DNA of 64,000 nt, from contig NZ_AKKK01000039.1 in assembly GCF_000281065.1 (NCBI RefSeq), positions 124,001 to 188,000 of the forward strand, given 5' to 3'. Below are positions 1 to 8,074 of this stretch, piece after piece; the first letter of the stretch is position 1, and every line of letters starts with the position of its first letter. The notes below the pieces were generated by a model, which was given only the letters and a program-made list of their open reading frames with translations, did not search any database and had not been told where the DNA came from. Made by a program: the position numbers and the translations under genes. This stretch comes from Arthrobacter sp. M2012083. Lineage in GTDB: Bacteria; Actinomycetota; Actinomycetes; Actinomycetales; Micrococcaceae.

Positions 1-1
1 A

Positions 2-181
2 GCACTGCTGTTCGGAAGTTGGGGGCTGGTGATCTATGCGGTGATTGTCCTCGCCGCGGTAGTCGCGTTTGTGAAGGGCTACGAGGAACCAACCCTCACC
101 GAGACCTACGGCGAGCAATACCTGAACTACCGACGCCATGTCCCGGGGTGGTGGCCGCGGTTCACGCCGTGGCGGGGGTGA
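2..181 (+). CDS. Isoprenylcysteine carboxyl methyltransferase (ICMT/PEMT) family protein, C-terminal part
   Basis: The gene enters from the left edge, so only the last 59 residues are visible. They read as one hydrophobic helix followed by a charged tail with the pattern YEEPTLTETYGEQYLNYRRH and then VPGWWPR. This spacing of Glu-Pro, Tyr-Gly and Tyr before a Pro/Trp/Arg-rich end is typical of the C-terminus of ICMT/PEMT-like membrane methyltransferases, which methylate lipid or isoprenoid-type acceptors using S-adenosylmethionine. The substrate cannot be told from this fragment. The frame ends at TGA 179-181. Confidence 0.72.
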   Translation, partial: ALLFGSWGLVIYAVIVLAAVVAFVKGYEEPTLTETYGEQYLNYRRHVPGWWPRFTPWRG

Positions 182-203
182 CTTCAATTGTTGGCGTTAC
201 CGC

Positions 204-1256
204 CTAAGTGTGTTCGGTCTGTCCCTCGTCAGGTTCTGCCCATTCGAGGGCAGCGACCAGGTGGCTTTCGTTGGGCAGGGCTTGCTGTTCGGAGGCTGGG
301 AGCTTGTCGTATGTATAGGCGGCGACTGCCATGGGTGAGGTTGACCGCCCGAGGCTGTACCTGACGCTGCGGTCGTTCTTAGTGCCGCAGATCAGGATGC
401 CAATCGTTTCGTTGTGATGCTCCCGGCGAAGCATGTCATCCACAAGGGCAACGTAAAAGTTCAGCTTGCCGGCGTACTCAGGCTGGAACTTTCCTGTCTT
501 GAGCTCTACGACGACGTACCGGTTCTGGTCCATGTGGAAGAACAGCATGTCGACGTAGTAGTCGTCGCCGTCGACATCGAAGTGGACCTGCCGGCCAACG
601 AACGAGAATCCCGGCCCGAGTTCCCTGAGGGTTTCAGTGATTCGGCTGGTAAGGGCCAGTTCAAGGTCCCGTTCGGCGACTTCCCCCGACAGGCCGAGAA
701 ATTCGAAGCTGTAGGGGTCCTTGGCCATCTGCTGGGCCAGTTCGGAATCTTGTCCAACAAGCCGTCTGACAAAGTTCGATGGCGCCGCGCCTGTCCTTTC
801 CAACGTCCGGTTCATGATCATGTTCAGCAGGACGTTGCGAGACCAGCCGTGGTCAACTGCGGCGCCAGCGTACAAATCCCGGTCCTCCGGCATGTCTAGT
901 TTGTCCAACAGCACTGTGATGTGGCCCCACGGCAATTGTCCAACGGCTTATTGGACAATTGAATCCGGCCAGGCGGCTGCGAATCCCCGCATATAGAAAA
1001 GGTTGGATCGCGATAGGCCCTTCATCTCCGGGAACTCTGCACGGAGGTCCTCGGCCAGGCGTCCCATGACCCCGCTCCCCCATTGCTCCGCCTGCTGGCG
1101 CTCCAACACAGTCTTCCCGATCGACCAATACAACTCGATCAGCTGTGTGTTGACGGTTCGACGGGCGGTCTGACGCGCATCGCGCACGCGTTTCTTGAGC
1201 GCGTCTAAGAGATCTTTGTAATCTGCGGGTAAAGCCAGGGCACGCGAAGCAGTCAT
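204..1256 (-). pseudogene. YhcG/DUF1016 family PDDEXK nuclease, interrupted by an in-frame TAA
   Basis: Two same-frame pieces join into one 350-codon reading frame of the usual family length. The N-terminal part (codons 1-102) is the DUF1016 N-domain, with ELYWSIGKTVLERQ and an AEDLRAEFP segment. Codon 103 is TAA at 948-950. The frame continues at once with AVGQLPWGHITVLLDKL and a C-terminal PD-(D/E)xK nuclease fold: Asp236 in YYVDML, Glu251 and Lys253 in VVVELKTGKF. No frameshift is needed: a CAA or CAG glutamine codon changed to TAA explains everything. The start is set at ATG 1256 by family likeness; ATG 1286 is possible. Family members are seen near restriction systems and in mobile DNA, but no partner is visible here. 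Readthrough or a separate C-terminal protein from TTG 935 cannot be excluded. Confidence 0.8.
933..961. repeat. Perfect 11-bp inverted repeat around the premature stop
   Basis: CAATTGTCCAA at 933-943 and TTGGACAATTG at 951-961 form a perfect 11-bp stem with a 7-base loop. The loop holds the TAA (minus strand, 948-950) that breaks the DUF1016 gene. Part of the symmetry comes from the coded VQ..VGQL segment, so it may be chance. Confidence 0.75.
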
Positions 1257-1304
1257 GCACACAAACCTATTGACCGCCACTGACATTTCTCAGAGCTGCT
1301 CCCC

Positions 1305-2384
1305 CTACTCCACGTCCTCCCCCGGCACGGTGGACTCCCGGATGATCAGTTTCGGGGCCAGGCTCACGCGGCGGAGGGCCGGCGAAACCGCAGAGCCGGT
1401 CTTTCCGGCAAGACGTTCCATGCACATGGCGACGGCGGCGTGGCCTACGTCCCGCTTCGGAGGGGCGACAGATGTCAGGGGCACGGGGGCGAGGTCCGCG
1501 ACCTCGTCGTCGTAGGCCACGATCGCCAGGTCCTCCGGGACGTCAAGCCCCGATTCCTCGGCGAGGTTAATCAACGTGATGGCTTCCTCGTCCGGGAGCA
1601 CCAGGGCCGCGTGCGTCTCAGTGCGACGGCAGTCTCTGAGGAATTTCGCGAACTCTTTTTGGTTGTTGCCTGCGCCCACCACTGAACGAACGTATTCCAT
1701 GATGGGCGCATCGGTTTCGAGCCCCAGCTTGGCTACCATGCGCTCGTGGCTTTCACGGAGCCACGGCGCTGTGGGGCTGGTGGCGATGGCAAGCCCTATC
1801 CTGCGGTGGCCCAGGGATGCGAGGTGCTCAAGTGCAAGCTCGGCACCATAGCTGTGATCGGACATCACGGATTCGAACACCCGGCTTGAACGTTCCACGA
1901 GCACTACGGGGATTCGCAGCCCGGACAGCAGCTCGAACGTTGGAGATCCGGGTTCAAGGGATCCGGCGGTTGCCAACAGTATCCCGTCCACGGAGTTGGC
2001 CACCATGCGTTGGAGCTGCCGGTGTTCGTCCTCCGCGGAGTAGTTGCTGACCCCCAGAATCAGCCGGGCATTCAATCCCCTGGCGGCTGATTCCGCGCCG
2101 CGGATGACCTCCGGAAAGTAGTAGCCCGTGGTCGGGACAATAAGGCCCAGGGTCGCGAGCGGCTGGCGAGATCTCCTGTGAACAGTGTCGCCTTGCCGTT
2201 CGGAGGGGACGGGAACGGCACCGCCGTGGACCCGGCGCAGCAGCCCTTGGGCAGCAAGCTGCGTCAGGTCCCGGCGGATGGTCATGGTGGACAGCCCGGT
2301 CTTCTCCGCGAACCCATTGACGGTCAGGGATCCCCGCATTTCAAGCTCGCGCAGAATCTTCTCGTGGCGTTCGCCGCTAAGCAT
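1305..2384 (-). CDS. DeoR-type HTH fused to a LacI-type sugar-binding domain, transcriptional regulator
   Basis: This is a 359-residue regulator. Residues 1-60 form a DeoR winged helix: RHEKILRELEMRGSLTVNGF followed by STMTIRRDLTQL and RRVHGGA. From about residue 75 to the end it is a LacI/periplasmic-binding-protein-like ligand domain (LGLIVPTTGYYFPEVIRGAE, HLASLGHRRIGL, CMERLAGK). Such chimeras sense sugars or related small molecules and usually repress neighbouring transport and catabolic genes. ATG 2384 is chosen because GGAGAGG lies 7 bases upstream; an in-frame ATG 18 codons earlier lacks such a site. It lies beside the beta-propeller gene and the ABC importer and is their likely regulator; TGTTTGAA motifs occur upstream of all three. 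Confidence 0.88.
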   Translation of the reverse strand: MLSGERHEKILRELEMRGSLTVNGFAEKTGLSTMTIRRDLTQLAAQGLLRRVHGGAVPVPSERQGDTVHRRSRQPLATLGLIVPTTGYYFPEVIRGAESAARGLNARLILGVSNYSAEDEHRQLQRMVANSVDGILLATAGSLEPGSPTFELLSGLRIPVVLVERSSRVFESVMSDHSYGAELALEHLASLGHRRIGLAIATSPTAPWLRESHERMVAKLGLETDAPIMEYVRSVVGAGNNQKEFAKFLRDCRRTETHAALVLPDEEAITLINLAEESGLDVPEDLAIVAYDDEVADLAPVPLTSVAPPKRDVGHAAVAMCMERLAGKTGSAVSPALRRVSLAPKLIIRESTVPGEDVE

Positions 2385-2406
2385 GCCCACCCTCTCCGGA
2401 ATCCAG

Positions 2407-2417
2407 ATGTTCAAACA
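2407..2417. promoter_or_regulatory. Candidate operator copy upstream of the DeoR/LacI regulator
   Basis: ATGTTCAAACA here reads TGTTTGAACAT on the gene strand, 23-33 bases before the regulator start. The same TGTTTGAA core recurs in the divergent promoter region at 4636-4740, suggesting autoregulation plus control of the transport operon. Confidence 0.5.
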
Positions 2418-2441
2418 AGCATAGGTGACCGTATGCACGTG

Positions 2442-2504
2442 CGTTGCGGGGCCCGCTCTGCGCGGTAAATACTCGCCAGAGAGCGCAAAGCAGGCCCCGC
2501 AACG
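2442..2504 (-). terminator. Compound hairpin after the beta-propeller gene
   Basis: CGTTGCGGGGCC (2442-2453) pairs with GGCCCCGCAACG (2493-2504), a perfect 12-bp outer stem. Inside it CGCTCT (2454-2459) pairs with AGAGCG (2480-2485). It starts 9 bases past the stop of the minus-strand beta-propeller gene and precedes the regulator gene, so it probably separates the two transcripts. No long U tract follows. Confidence 0.6.
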
Positions 2505-2512
2505 CCGGGCAC

Positions 2513-4534
2513 CTACCGCCGGGGGTGGTCGTTGATCCGCACGAGGTTCCGGCCCCGCATGGTGTAGAGGTAGCCGTCCTCATCGTTGTTAATGTGCGAG
2601 CCGCTGTACCAAGCGCCGTCGATGTCGGCCACCACGGTGGCAAGCTCGAAGGTCTTCGGGTCGAAGCGGAAGACGTGGGTGTTGGAAACGCCATACACCG
2701 CGCCGCGGTTGGTGACCAGGGCCGCGAAGCCGTAGCAGACGGAGCTGATATCGGCTTGATGCACCACTTTGCGCTTCGGCAGGTCTATGACAAAAACGCT
2801 GCCCTTGCGGGAGATGCCGTAGAGATACTTCCCCTGCACAGCCAGGGCGGAGACGCCGGCACCCTGGCCTGGATCGATCCGCCACAGCTCCTTGCCCGCA
2901 ATGGGATCGAACGCCACTACTGTCCCTGCCCCGGTGATGCCCGGGAGGCCGCCGCCTAAGTAGGCTACGCCCTCGCGGCTTGCAACAGCGCGAACCAGCT
3001 GGACGTCGTCGATGGGGTTGACGAAGAAGCCCTTTTTTCCGGTTCGAGGGTCGTAAGTCCACAGCGAACCGCCGCCTTCGGTGTCTGCCTGGGTGACTAC
3101 CAGGACAAGCTTGTTGCGCTCGTCCCAGCACACATCCAGCGGCCGGTTCTGTTCCTTGGGGAACTCCGCCACTTGCGTGATCGAGTTTCCGTCAAGTGGG
3201 TTGTAGCTCCAGATGCCCTGGCCGCTGTATTGGCCTGTATAAAGGGCCCCATCCACGACGATCGCGTCCTTCGCCTCGCCGGGGGCCCTCATGTTCGTGA
3301 CGTGGCCATCCTTCAGCGAACGCCGGGCGATGACGCCATTGCCACCCACGTAGACGTAGCCCGCGCCAGCAGCAATTCCCATCACCGTTTGAGGATCCGA
3401 CGGCGCACCGGCCTCACCCAGGTCAGTGGTCTTCGATGTCCCGGCAACGGGGTCGATCTCGGCGATGAAGCCATAACCGGAGGTGACCAGCAACTTCCCA
3501 TCCCTGGAATCGACACCCCAGACTTCCCCGAGCGAGGGGCCCTCAAACGGCACGGCAGCGATCGTGTTCGATGCCAGCGAGTAGGCGAGTAGTCCGGTCT
3601 CGTTGGCGAAATAGACGTTGTCCCCCATCACCGCGAAACTCTTGGCCACCTTGCCTTCCGAGACCGCAAGTGCGTACGACGAGTGGTTGGCCAGACTGAG
3701 AGCGGCCATCTTGGCGTTCTCCAACGATCCCGCGGAGCTGACCACAAGCTTGTCCCCCACCACTGCGAGGTCGCGGATGCTGGGATCTGGCAGGATCTCG
3801 GACGGAGTCACGTTGGTGAACTTCCTGGATGCTGTGTCGTAGGCGTAGAGGCAGGCCCGGCTGGCGCCACTTCCGCCGTTGAGCGTGCTGCCCGCACCGA
3901 AGAACACCGTGGCGTCCGTCGCGGCCACGGCGCGGGCCAAGGTTGCTCCCGCGTCCGGGATGCCAAGACTCGCTACCTGGCCGGTGGCGGGGTTGTATTC
4001 CCACAGCGCTGGTGCGGTGCTGCTTCCGCCGCCAACTGCATAAAGCCGGCCATTGGGTGCAACGCTGATGTCCCGGACATCCCGGTCTCCGATGTAGCCG
4101 ATCGCCGTAGCCTTGGTGCCGAGACTGTTGAGGTCCCAACGGAACAGGTTCGGCAGCGTGCCGGCGGCTTTCTGGAGGACACCCGCGTAAAGGTACCGGC
4201 CTGAAGGATCGGCGGCCAACGTCTGGATGGAGTGGCCGTTGCTGAGTTCGGTTTGGCCGATGACCTTGCCCGTAGGGACGTGGAAGGCAATGATCCGGAC
4301 CGGCTCCAGGTTGCGGGAACCGATGTACAGAACATCGCCAACCAGCAGGCCGCTCATCAGGGAGAACTGTACGACGGCGGGACCCAGGTCCAGGATTTCC
4401 GTCGCCTTGGGCTTGGAGCCCAGAAGGGCGGACGCCGACGCCGGTTGGCCGGCTGCCAGCCCGATGGCCGCGGCGAGCGACGCTGCTCCGCCAACTTGAA
4501 GGACTGACCGTCTGCTGATGTTCGATTTCTCCAT
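2513..4534 (-). CDS. Tat-exported beta-propeller (PQQ/WD40-like repeat) protein
   Basis: The 673-residue protein begins with a twin-arginine signal: ISRRSVLQVGG, a hydrophobic Ala/Gly stretch and a cleavage-like QPASA near residue 34. The rest consists of repeated beta-strand blades with small-residue motifs such as LYIGSRNLEPVRI, YLYAGVL, YVYVGGNGVIARR, VAYLGGG and YLYGISRKG, about seven or more blades. This fold serves as a binding scaffold or, in some lyases and dehydrogenases, as the catalytic body; I see no recognised catalytic signature. It is divergent from a carbohydrate-type ABC importer, so an extracellular role in binding or processing the imported compound is a reasonable inference. 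ATG 4534 is chosen because it gives a clean Tat peptide. The exact function is unknown. Confidence 0.8.
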   Translation of the reverse strand: MEKSNISRRSVLQVGGAASLAAAIGLAAGQPASASALLGSKPKATEILDLGPAVVQFSLMSGLLVGDVLYIGSRNLEPVRIIAFHVPTGKVIGQTELSNGHSIQTLAADPSGRYLYAGVLQKAAGTLPNLFRWDLNSLGTKATAIGYIGDRDVRDISVAPNGRLYAVGGGSSTAPALWEYNPATGQVASLGIPDAGATLARAVAATDATVFFGAGSTLNGGSGASRACLYAYDTASRKFTNVTPSEILPDPSIRDLAVVGDKLVVSSAGSLENAKMAALSLANHSSYALAVSEGKVAKSFAVMGDNVYFANETGLLAYSLASNTIAAVPFEGPSLGEVWGVDSRDGKLLVTSGYGFIAEIDPVAGTSKTTDLGEAGAPSDPQTVMGIAAGAGYVYVGGNGVIARRSLKDGHVTNMRAPGEAKDAIVVDGALYTGQYSGQGIWSYNPLDGNSITQVAEFPKEQNRPLDVCWDERNKLVLVVTQADTEGGGSLWTYDPRTGKKGFFVNPIDDVQLVRAVASREGVAYLGGGLPGITGAGTVVAFDPIAGKELWRIDPGQGAGVSALAVQGKYLYGISRKGSVFVIDLPKRKVVHQADISSVCYGFAALVTNRGAVYGVSNTHVFRFDPKTFELATVVADIDGAWYSGSHINNDEDGYLYTMRGRNLVRINDHPRR

Positions 4535-4635
4535 TGGAATCCCTGTTCTTAGGTGATGGCTTTTCAGTAGTCGCCGTTTCGGGTGTCCAGAATTCATAAC
4601 AGCGTGAAGCTGACAGCGTCCAGCATTTCTGTCCG

Positions 4636-4740
4636 TTCAAACAGAATTGACGGCGAAGTTCCACAGCCAAGTCAACCGAGACCTTTGAACTCGTCACTCG
4701 GCAATGTTTGAAAATGTTTGAAATCTTGTAGATGTTCGAA
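4636..4740. promoter_or_regulatory. Divergent promoter region with repeated TGTTTGAA motifs
   Basis: The 289-bp gap between the beta-propeller gene and the ABC operon holds TTCAAACA (4636-4643), two perfect tandem 10-mers AATGTTTGAA (4703-4712 and 4713-4722) and GATGTTCGAA (4731-4740). The same core lies in front of the DeoR/LacI regulator at 2407-2417. These are good candidates for its binding sites. Exact -35/-10 boxes could not be assigned. Confidence 0.55.
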
Positions 4741-4823
4741 GCAGCGCGGTTACATGGATTCACCTCATGTGGCCCCAACCACACAAACCTTCTTCGCATC
4801 GCAAGTCTTCAAAGGAGAACACC

Positions 4824-6137
4824 ATGAAGCGTCGTCATCTCTTTGCCGGAGTAGCTGGCTTGGCCGCCAGCACTCTGTTGCTGGCCGCCTGCGGTACTGG
4901 CCCCACCCCAGCGGCAGCGCCCACCCCCACGGAAGATCCCTCAGGATCCATCACCTTCTGGTCCTCGTTGGCAGGCATGGACAAAGTGGCCGAAGCGTTC
5001 AACGCCAGCCAGGACAAGATCAAGGTCAGCTTCGAAACCATCCCCAACGGTGCCAACGGTGGCTACGCAAAACTCTCCACCGCCATCACGGCAGGCAACG
5101 GCCCTGACGTAGCCACCATCGAATATCCGCAGCTGCCGCAGTTCGTCAGCAACAGCCAGGTGATCCCGCTCGATGGCTTGATCAACAAGGCCGAGACCGT
5201 GGAAAAGCTCACGGACGAGACCAAGGCTTTGGTCCAGTTCGGTGAGAAAACCTACGCGCTTCCGTACGACGCAGCCCCTATGCTCATGTGGTACCGCCAA
5301 GACATGCTGGCAAAGGCCGGCGTCGAGGTCCCCAAAACCTGGGATGAATTCGAACAGGCCGGCAAAAAGCTCAAAGCCGTAGCGCCTGACTCCTACCTGG
5401 CCAGCTTCAACCCCAACGAGGTAGCGGCGAGCGCCGGATTGGCCTGGCAGGCAGGTGCCAAGTGGTTCGGCACCGAGGGTGACAGTTGGAAAGTGGGCGT
5501 CAATGATGAGGCCACGCAGAAGGTTGCCTCTTACTGGCAGAAGCTCATTGACCAGAAGATCGTCAAAGTCAGCCAAGCCTACAGTGACGAGTGGAGCCTG
5601 GACCTGGCCAACAGCAACGTAGTTGGCGTGCTGGGTGCCAACTGGAGCGCCACGGGCATCCAGAAGCGCACCGAGGCCAGCGGTCAGAAGGGCCAGTGGA
5701 TCGCTGCGGAACTGCCGACGTGGGGCAACGAGTCCGGCGCCTTCTATGGCGGATCCAGCTTCAACGTGACCAAGAGCAGCAAGAATCCGGCCGCGGCCGC
5801 CAAGTTCGTCGAGTTCCTCACCACCAGCCAGGAAGCCATCAAGGCCCGCGGCAACACCGGCTCCGCTTTCCTTGCCTTCCCGGGCCTGACGCCGGTGGCG
5901 CAGAAGGCGTATGACGCCAGCTACTTCGGCAACGACATCTACGAGGTCTTCACCAAGGCGTACGGCACCATCACCCCGGGCTGGCAGTGGGGTCCCAACT
6001 GGGACATCACCAACACTGCGCTCAAGGACGCCTACGGCAAGCTGACCACCGGCGGTACCATCCATGACGCCGTGGATACTGCCCAGGACGCCACCGTGGC
6101 AAGCCTGAAGCAGGCCGGCCTTTCCGTCAAAGAGTAA
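4824..6137 (+). CDS. ABC transporter sugar-type substrate-binding lipoprotein
   Basis: The 437-residue protein has a lipoprotein signal (MKRRHLFAGVAGLAAS, then LLLAAC lipobox with Cys near residue 22) followed by a family-1 extracellular solute-binding domain: ITFWSSLAGMDKVAEAFN, ISTAITAGNGPDVATIEYPQ-like segment, and ALPYDAAPMLMWYRQDML. It would be anchored outside the membrane and deliver a carbohydrate or similar solute to the two permeases encoded next. ATG 4824 has AAAGGAG 8 bases upstream. No ATPase gene is present in the cluster, so a shared MsiK-like ATPase elsewhere probably energises the system, as is common in actinobacteria. Confidence 0.92.
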   Translation: MKRRHLFAGVAGLAASTLLLAACGTGPTPAAAPTPTEDPSGSITFWSSLAGMDKVAEAFNASQDKIKVSFETIPNGANGGYAKLSTAITAGNGPDVATIEYPQLPQFVSNSQVIPLDGLINKAETVEKLTDETKALVQFGEKTYALPYDAAPMLMWYRQDMLAKAGVEVPKTWDEFEQAGKKLKAVAPDSYLASFNPNEVAASAGLAWQAGAKWFGTEGDSWKVGVNDEATQKVASYWQKLIDQKIVKVSQAYSDEWSLDLANSNVVGVLGANWSATGIQKRTEASGQKGQWIAAELPTWGNESGAFYGGSSFNVTKSSKNPAAAAKFVEFLTTSQEAIKARGNTGSAFLAFPGLTPVAQKAYDASYFGNDIYEVFTKAYGTITPGWQWGPNWDITNTALKDAYGKLTTGGTIHDAVDTAQDATVASLKQAGLSVKE

Positions 6138-6163
6138 CTCCGCCACCGAATAGCCACACAGGC

Positions 6164-6188
6164 AGGGGGCCTCAGGATGAGGCCCCCT
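6164..6188 (+). other. Strong intercistronic hairpin between binding protein and permease genes
   Basis: AGGGGGCCTCA (6164-6174) and TGAGGCCCCCT (6178-6188) form a perfect 11-bp GC-rich stem with a 3-base loop, 26 bases after the binding-protein stop and 18 before the permease start. It probably acts as a partial terminator or RNA stabiliser that makes the binding protein more abundant than the permeases. Confidence 0.7.
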
Positions 6189-6206
6189 CCAAGCTAGGAG
6201 AATCCC

Positions 6207-7139
6207 ATGGCCACCCAGGCCCTCACCACCACAGTGCGCCGCCGAGGCCGTGCACTGGCGGGAACCGGCGGAAGGACTGCCGCGCTGTTCCTGGTTCCCT
6301 TCTTCGCGGTCTTCGCGATCGCCATGATCGCACCGGTGATCTACTCCCTGGTGCTGAGTTTCCACTCGCAGCAGAAGTCCGGGCTGGGCTTCGGGGAAGC
6401 CAAGACGGTCTTCGTTGGACTTGAGAACTATGTGCAGGTCTTCCAGTCCGAAACGTTTGTGGAAGGCATCGCCCGCCTTGGCTTGTACTGCCTGATCTAC
6501 ATTCCCTGCATGGTGGGCGGCGCAGTGGTCTTCGCCCTCCTCCTGGATGCAACGGTGGCCAAGGCGCGCAAGCTCTTCCAGCTCCTGGTGTTCCTTCCCC
6601 ACGCAGTACCCGGCGTCATCGCCGCCCTCATTTGGGCCTATCTCTACACCCCGGGTATCAGTCCGCTGATCCAGGCTCTCCAAGGCGGCGGGATCCAGAT
6701 CAACTTCCTCGACGCGCACTTGGTTCTTCCGTCCATCGTGAACATCGGCGTCTGGGAGTGGACCGGTTACAACGTCATTATCCTGTTCACCGCTTTGCAG
6801 GCTGTTCCCCGCGAAATCCTGGAAGCCGCCCGCGTGGACGGTGCCGGCGAAATCCGCGCGGCCATCAGCATCAAGTTCCCGCTGATCCTTCCGGCGCTGA
6901 GCGTGATCATGCTCTTCACCATCATCGGAACCCTGCAACTGTTCACGGAACCGTCCATCATCTCCAAAGCCACAGCATCAGTCACCAGTACTTGGGTTCC
7001 CAACCTCTGGGCCTACGACGCGGCCTTCATCCGTCACAACCTCAACCAGGCCGCGGCTGCCTCCATCATCATCGCCGGACTGGCCGCAGTCCTGTCCCTG
7101 GCCGTCACCCGCCTTAGCTCCAGGATGAACAAATCATGA
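6207..7139 (+). CDS. ABC transporter permease, MalF/UgpA type
   Basis: This 310-residue membrane protein has about six transmembrane helices and the cytoplasmic EAA loop EAARVDGAGEIRAAISIKFP that docks the ATPase. It forms the import channel with the next gene product. The start ATG 6207 has TAGGAGAAT upstream. Its stop overlaps the next start by 4 bases (ATGA), indicating coupled translation. Confidence 0.93.
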   Translation: MATQALTTTVRRRGRALAGTGGRTAALFLVPFFAVFAIAMIAPVIYSLVLSFHSQQKSGLGFGEAKTVFVGLENYVQVFQSETFVEGIARLGLYCLIYIPCMVGGAVVFALLLDATVAKARKLFQLLVFLPHAVPGVIAALIWAYLYTPGISPLIQALQGGGIQINFLDAHLVLPSIVNIGVWEWTGYNVIILFTALQAVPREILEAARVDGAGEIRAAISIKFPLILPALSVIMLFTIIGTLQLFTEPSIISKATASVTSTWVPNLWAYDAAFIRHNLNQAAAASIIIAGLAAVLSLAVTRLSSRMNKS

Positions 7140-8074
7140 GCGCCTCAACTCTCCCCCGCCCCCGCACCACCCCGGACACAGCAACTCCCCGCCGCGCCGG
7201 ATCCCGTTCCAACCGCACCGGATCCAGCTCCAACCGCGGCGGTGGCTTCGCCAGCAAGCTCACCGTCAACGGTCTCCTGATCATCGGCTCCGCCTACATG
7301 GTGGTACCGGTCCTGTGGCTGGTGTTCGCCTCCACCAAGAACGCGGCGGACCTCTACGGCACCAGCGCCTACGCTCTGGGGAACTTCTCCTTGTTCGAGA
7401 ACATCGCCAACGTGGCCAAGCAGGACGGAGGCCTGTTCTTCCGATGGCTGGGTAACTCCGTGATGTATGCCGGTGTTGGCGCCGTGCTGGGCAGCCTGAT
7501 TTCGGTGATGGCCGGCTATGCGTTCGACAAGTTCCAGTTCCGTTGGAAAGACTCACTCTTCGGTTTCGTCCTGGTGGGCGTCCTGATTCCCAACACGGCC
7601 ACGGTGCTGCCCATGTACCTTCTGGCCTCCCTGGTGGGCATGACCAACACCATCTGGGCCGTCCTCATCCCAGTCCTGTGCAACCCCTTCGGTGTGTACC
7701 TGGCGCGGGTTTACTCCGCCAGCTACGTTCCTGCCGAAACCCTTGAAGCCGCACGCATGGACGGCGCCGGACCCATCCGGTCCTTCTTCTCCCTGGGCCT
7801 GCCCATGATGATGCCCGGCTACATCACCATTGCCCTGTTCCAGTTCGTGGGGGTGTGGAACAACTTCATGCTTCCCCTGGTGATGCTCCAGGACCAGCAA
7901 TTGCTGCCCGTCAGCGTCGGCATCTCCATCTGGCAGGGCTACTCGGTACCGCAGCCTGAATTCACACCAATGGTCATCACGGGTTCTCTGCTGTCCATCA
8001 TTCCGCTGCTGGTGGCCTTCATCATGCTGCAGCGTTTCTGGAAGTCCGGCCTCACCGCAGGGAGCGTCAAGTGA
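7136..8074 (+). CDS. ABC transporter permease, MalG/UgpE type
   Basis: The 312-residue partner permease shows about six helices and the EAA loop EAARMDGAGPIRSFFSLGLP. Its N-terminal 40 residues are unusually Ser/Arg/Thr/Pro rich with near-repeats SNRTGSSSNRGGG before the first helix; this tail is likely cytoplasmic. Its start overlaps the upstream permease stop (ATGA) and its stop overlaps the dehydrogenase start (GTGA), so four genes form one tight operon. Confidence 0.92.
   Translation: MSASTLPRPRTTPDTATPRRAGSRSNRTGSSSNRGGGFASKLTVNGLLIIGSAYMVVPVLWLVFASTKNAADLYGTSAYALGNFSLFENIANVAKQDGGLFFRWLGNSVMYAGVGAVLGSLISVMAGYAFDKFQFRWKDSLFGFVLVGVLIPNTATVLPMYLLASLVGMTNTIWAVLIPVLCNPFGVYLARVYSASYVPAETLEAARMDGAGPIRSFFSLGLPMMMPGYITIALFQFVGVWNNFMLPLVMLQDQQLLPVSVGISIWQGYSVPQPEFTPMVITGSLLSIIPLLVAFIMLQRFWKSGLTAGSVK

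Noticed and set aside
3543..4799. 418-codon open frame overlapping the beta-propeller gene in another frame
   Set aside because: It is Arg/Pro/Gln-rich with no domain; the Tat signal and propeller blades in the other frame are convincing.
4941..6938. Long open frame on the minus strand opposite the ABC binding protein and permease
   Set aside because: It runs across two clear genes and their spacer on the other strand, and its protein is Gly/Asp/His-rich without domain features: a GC-rich antisense shadow.
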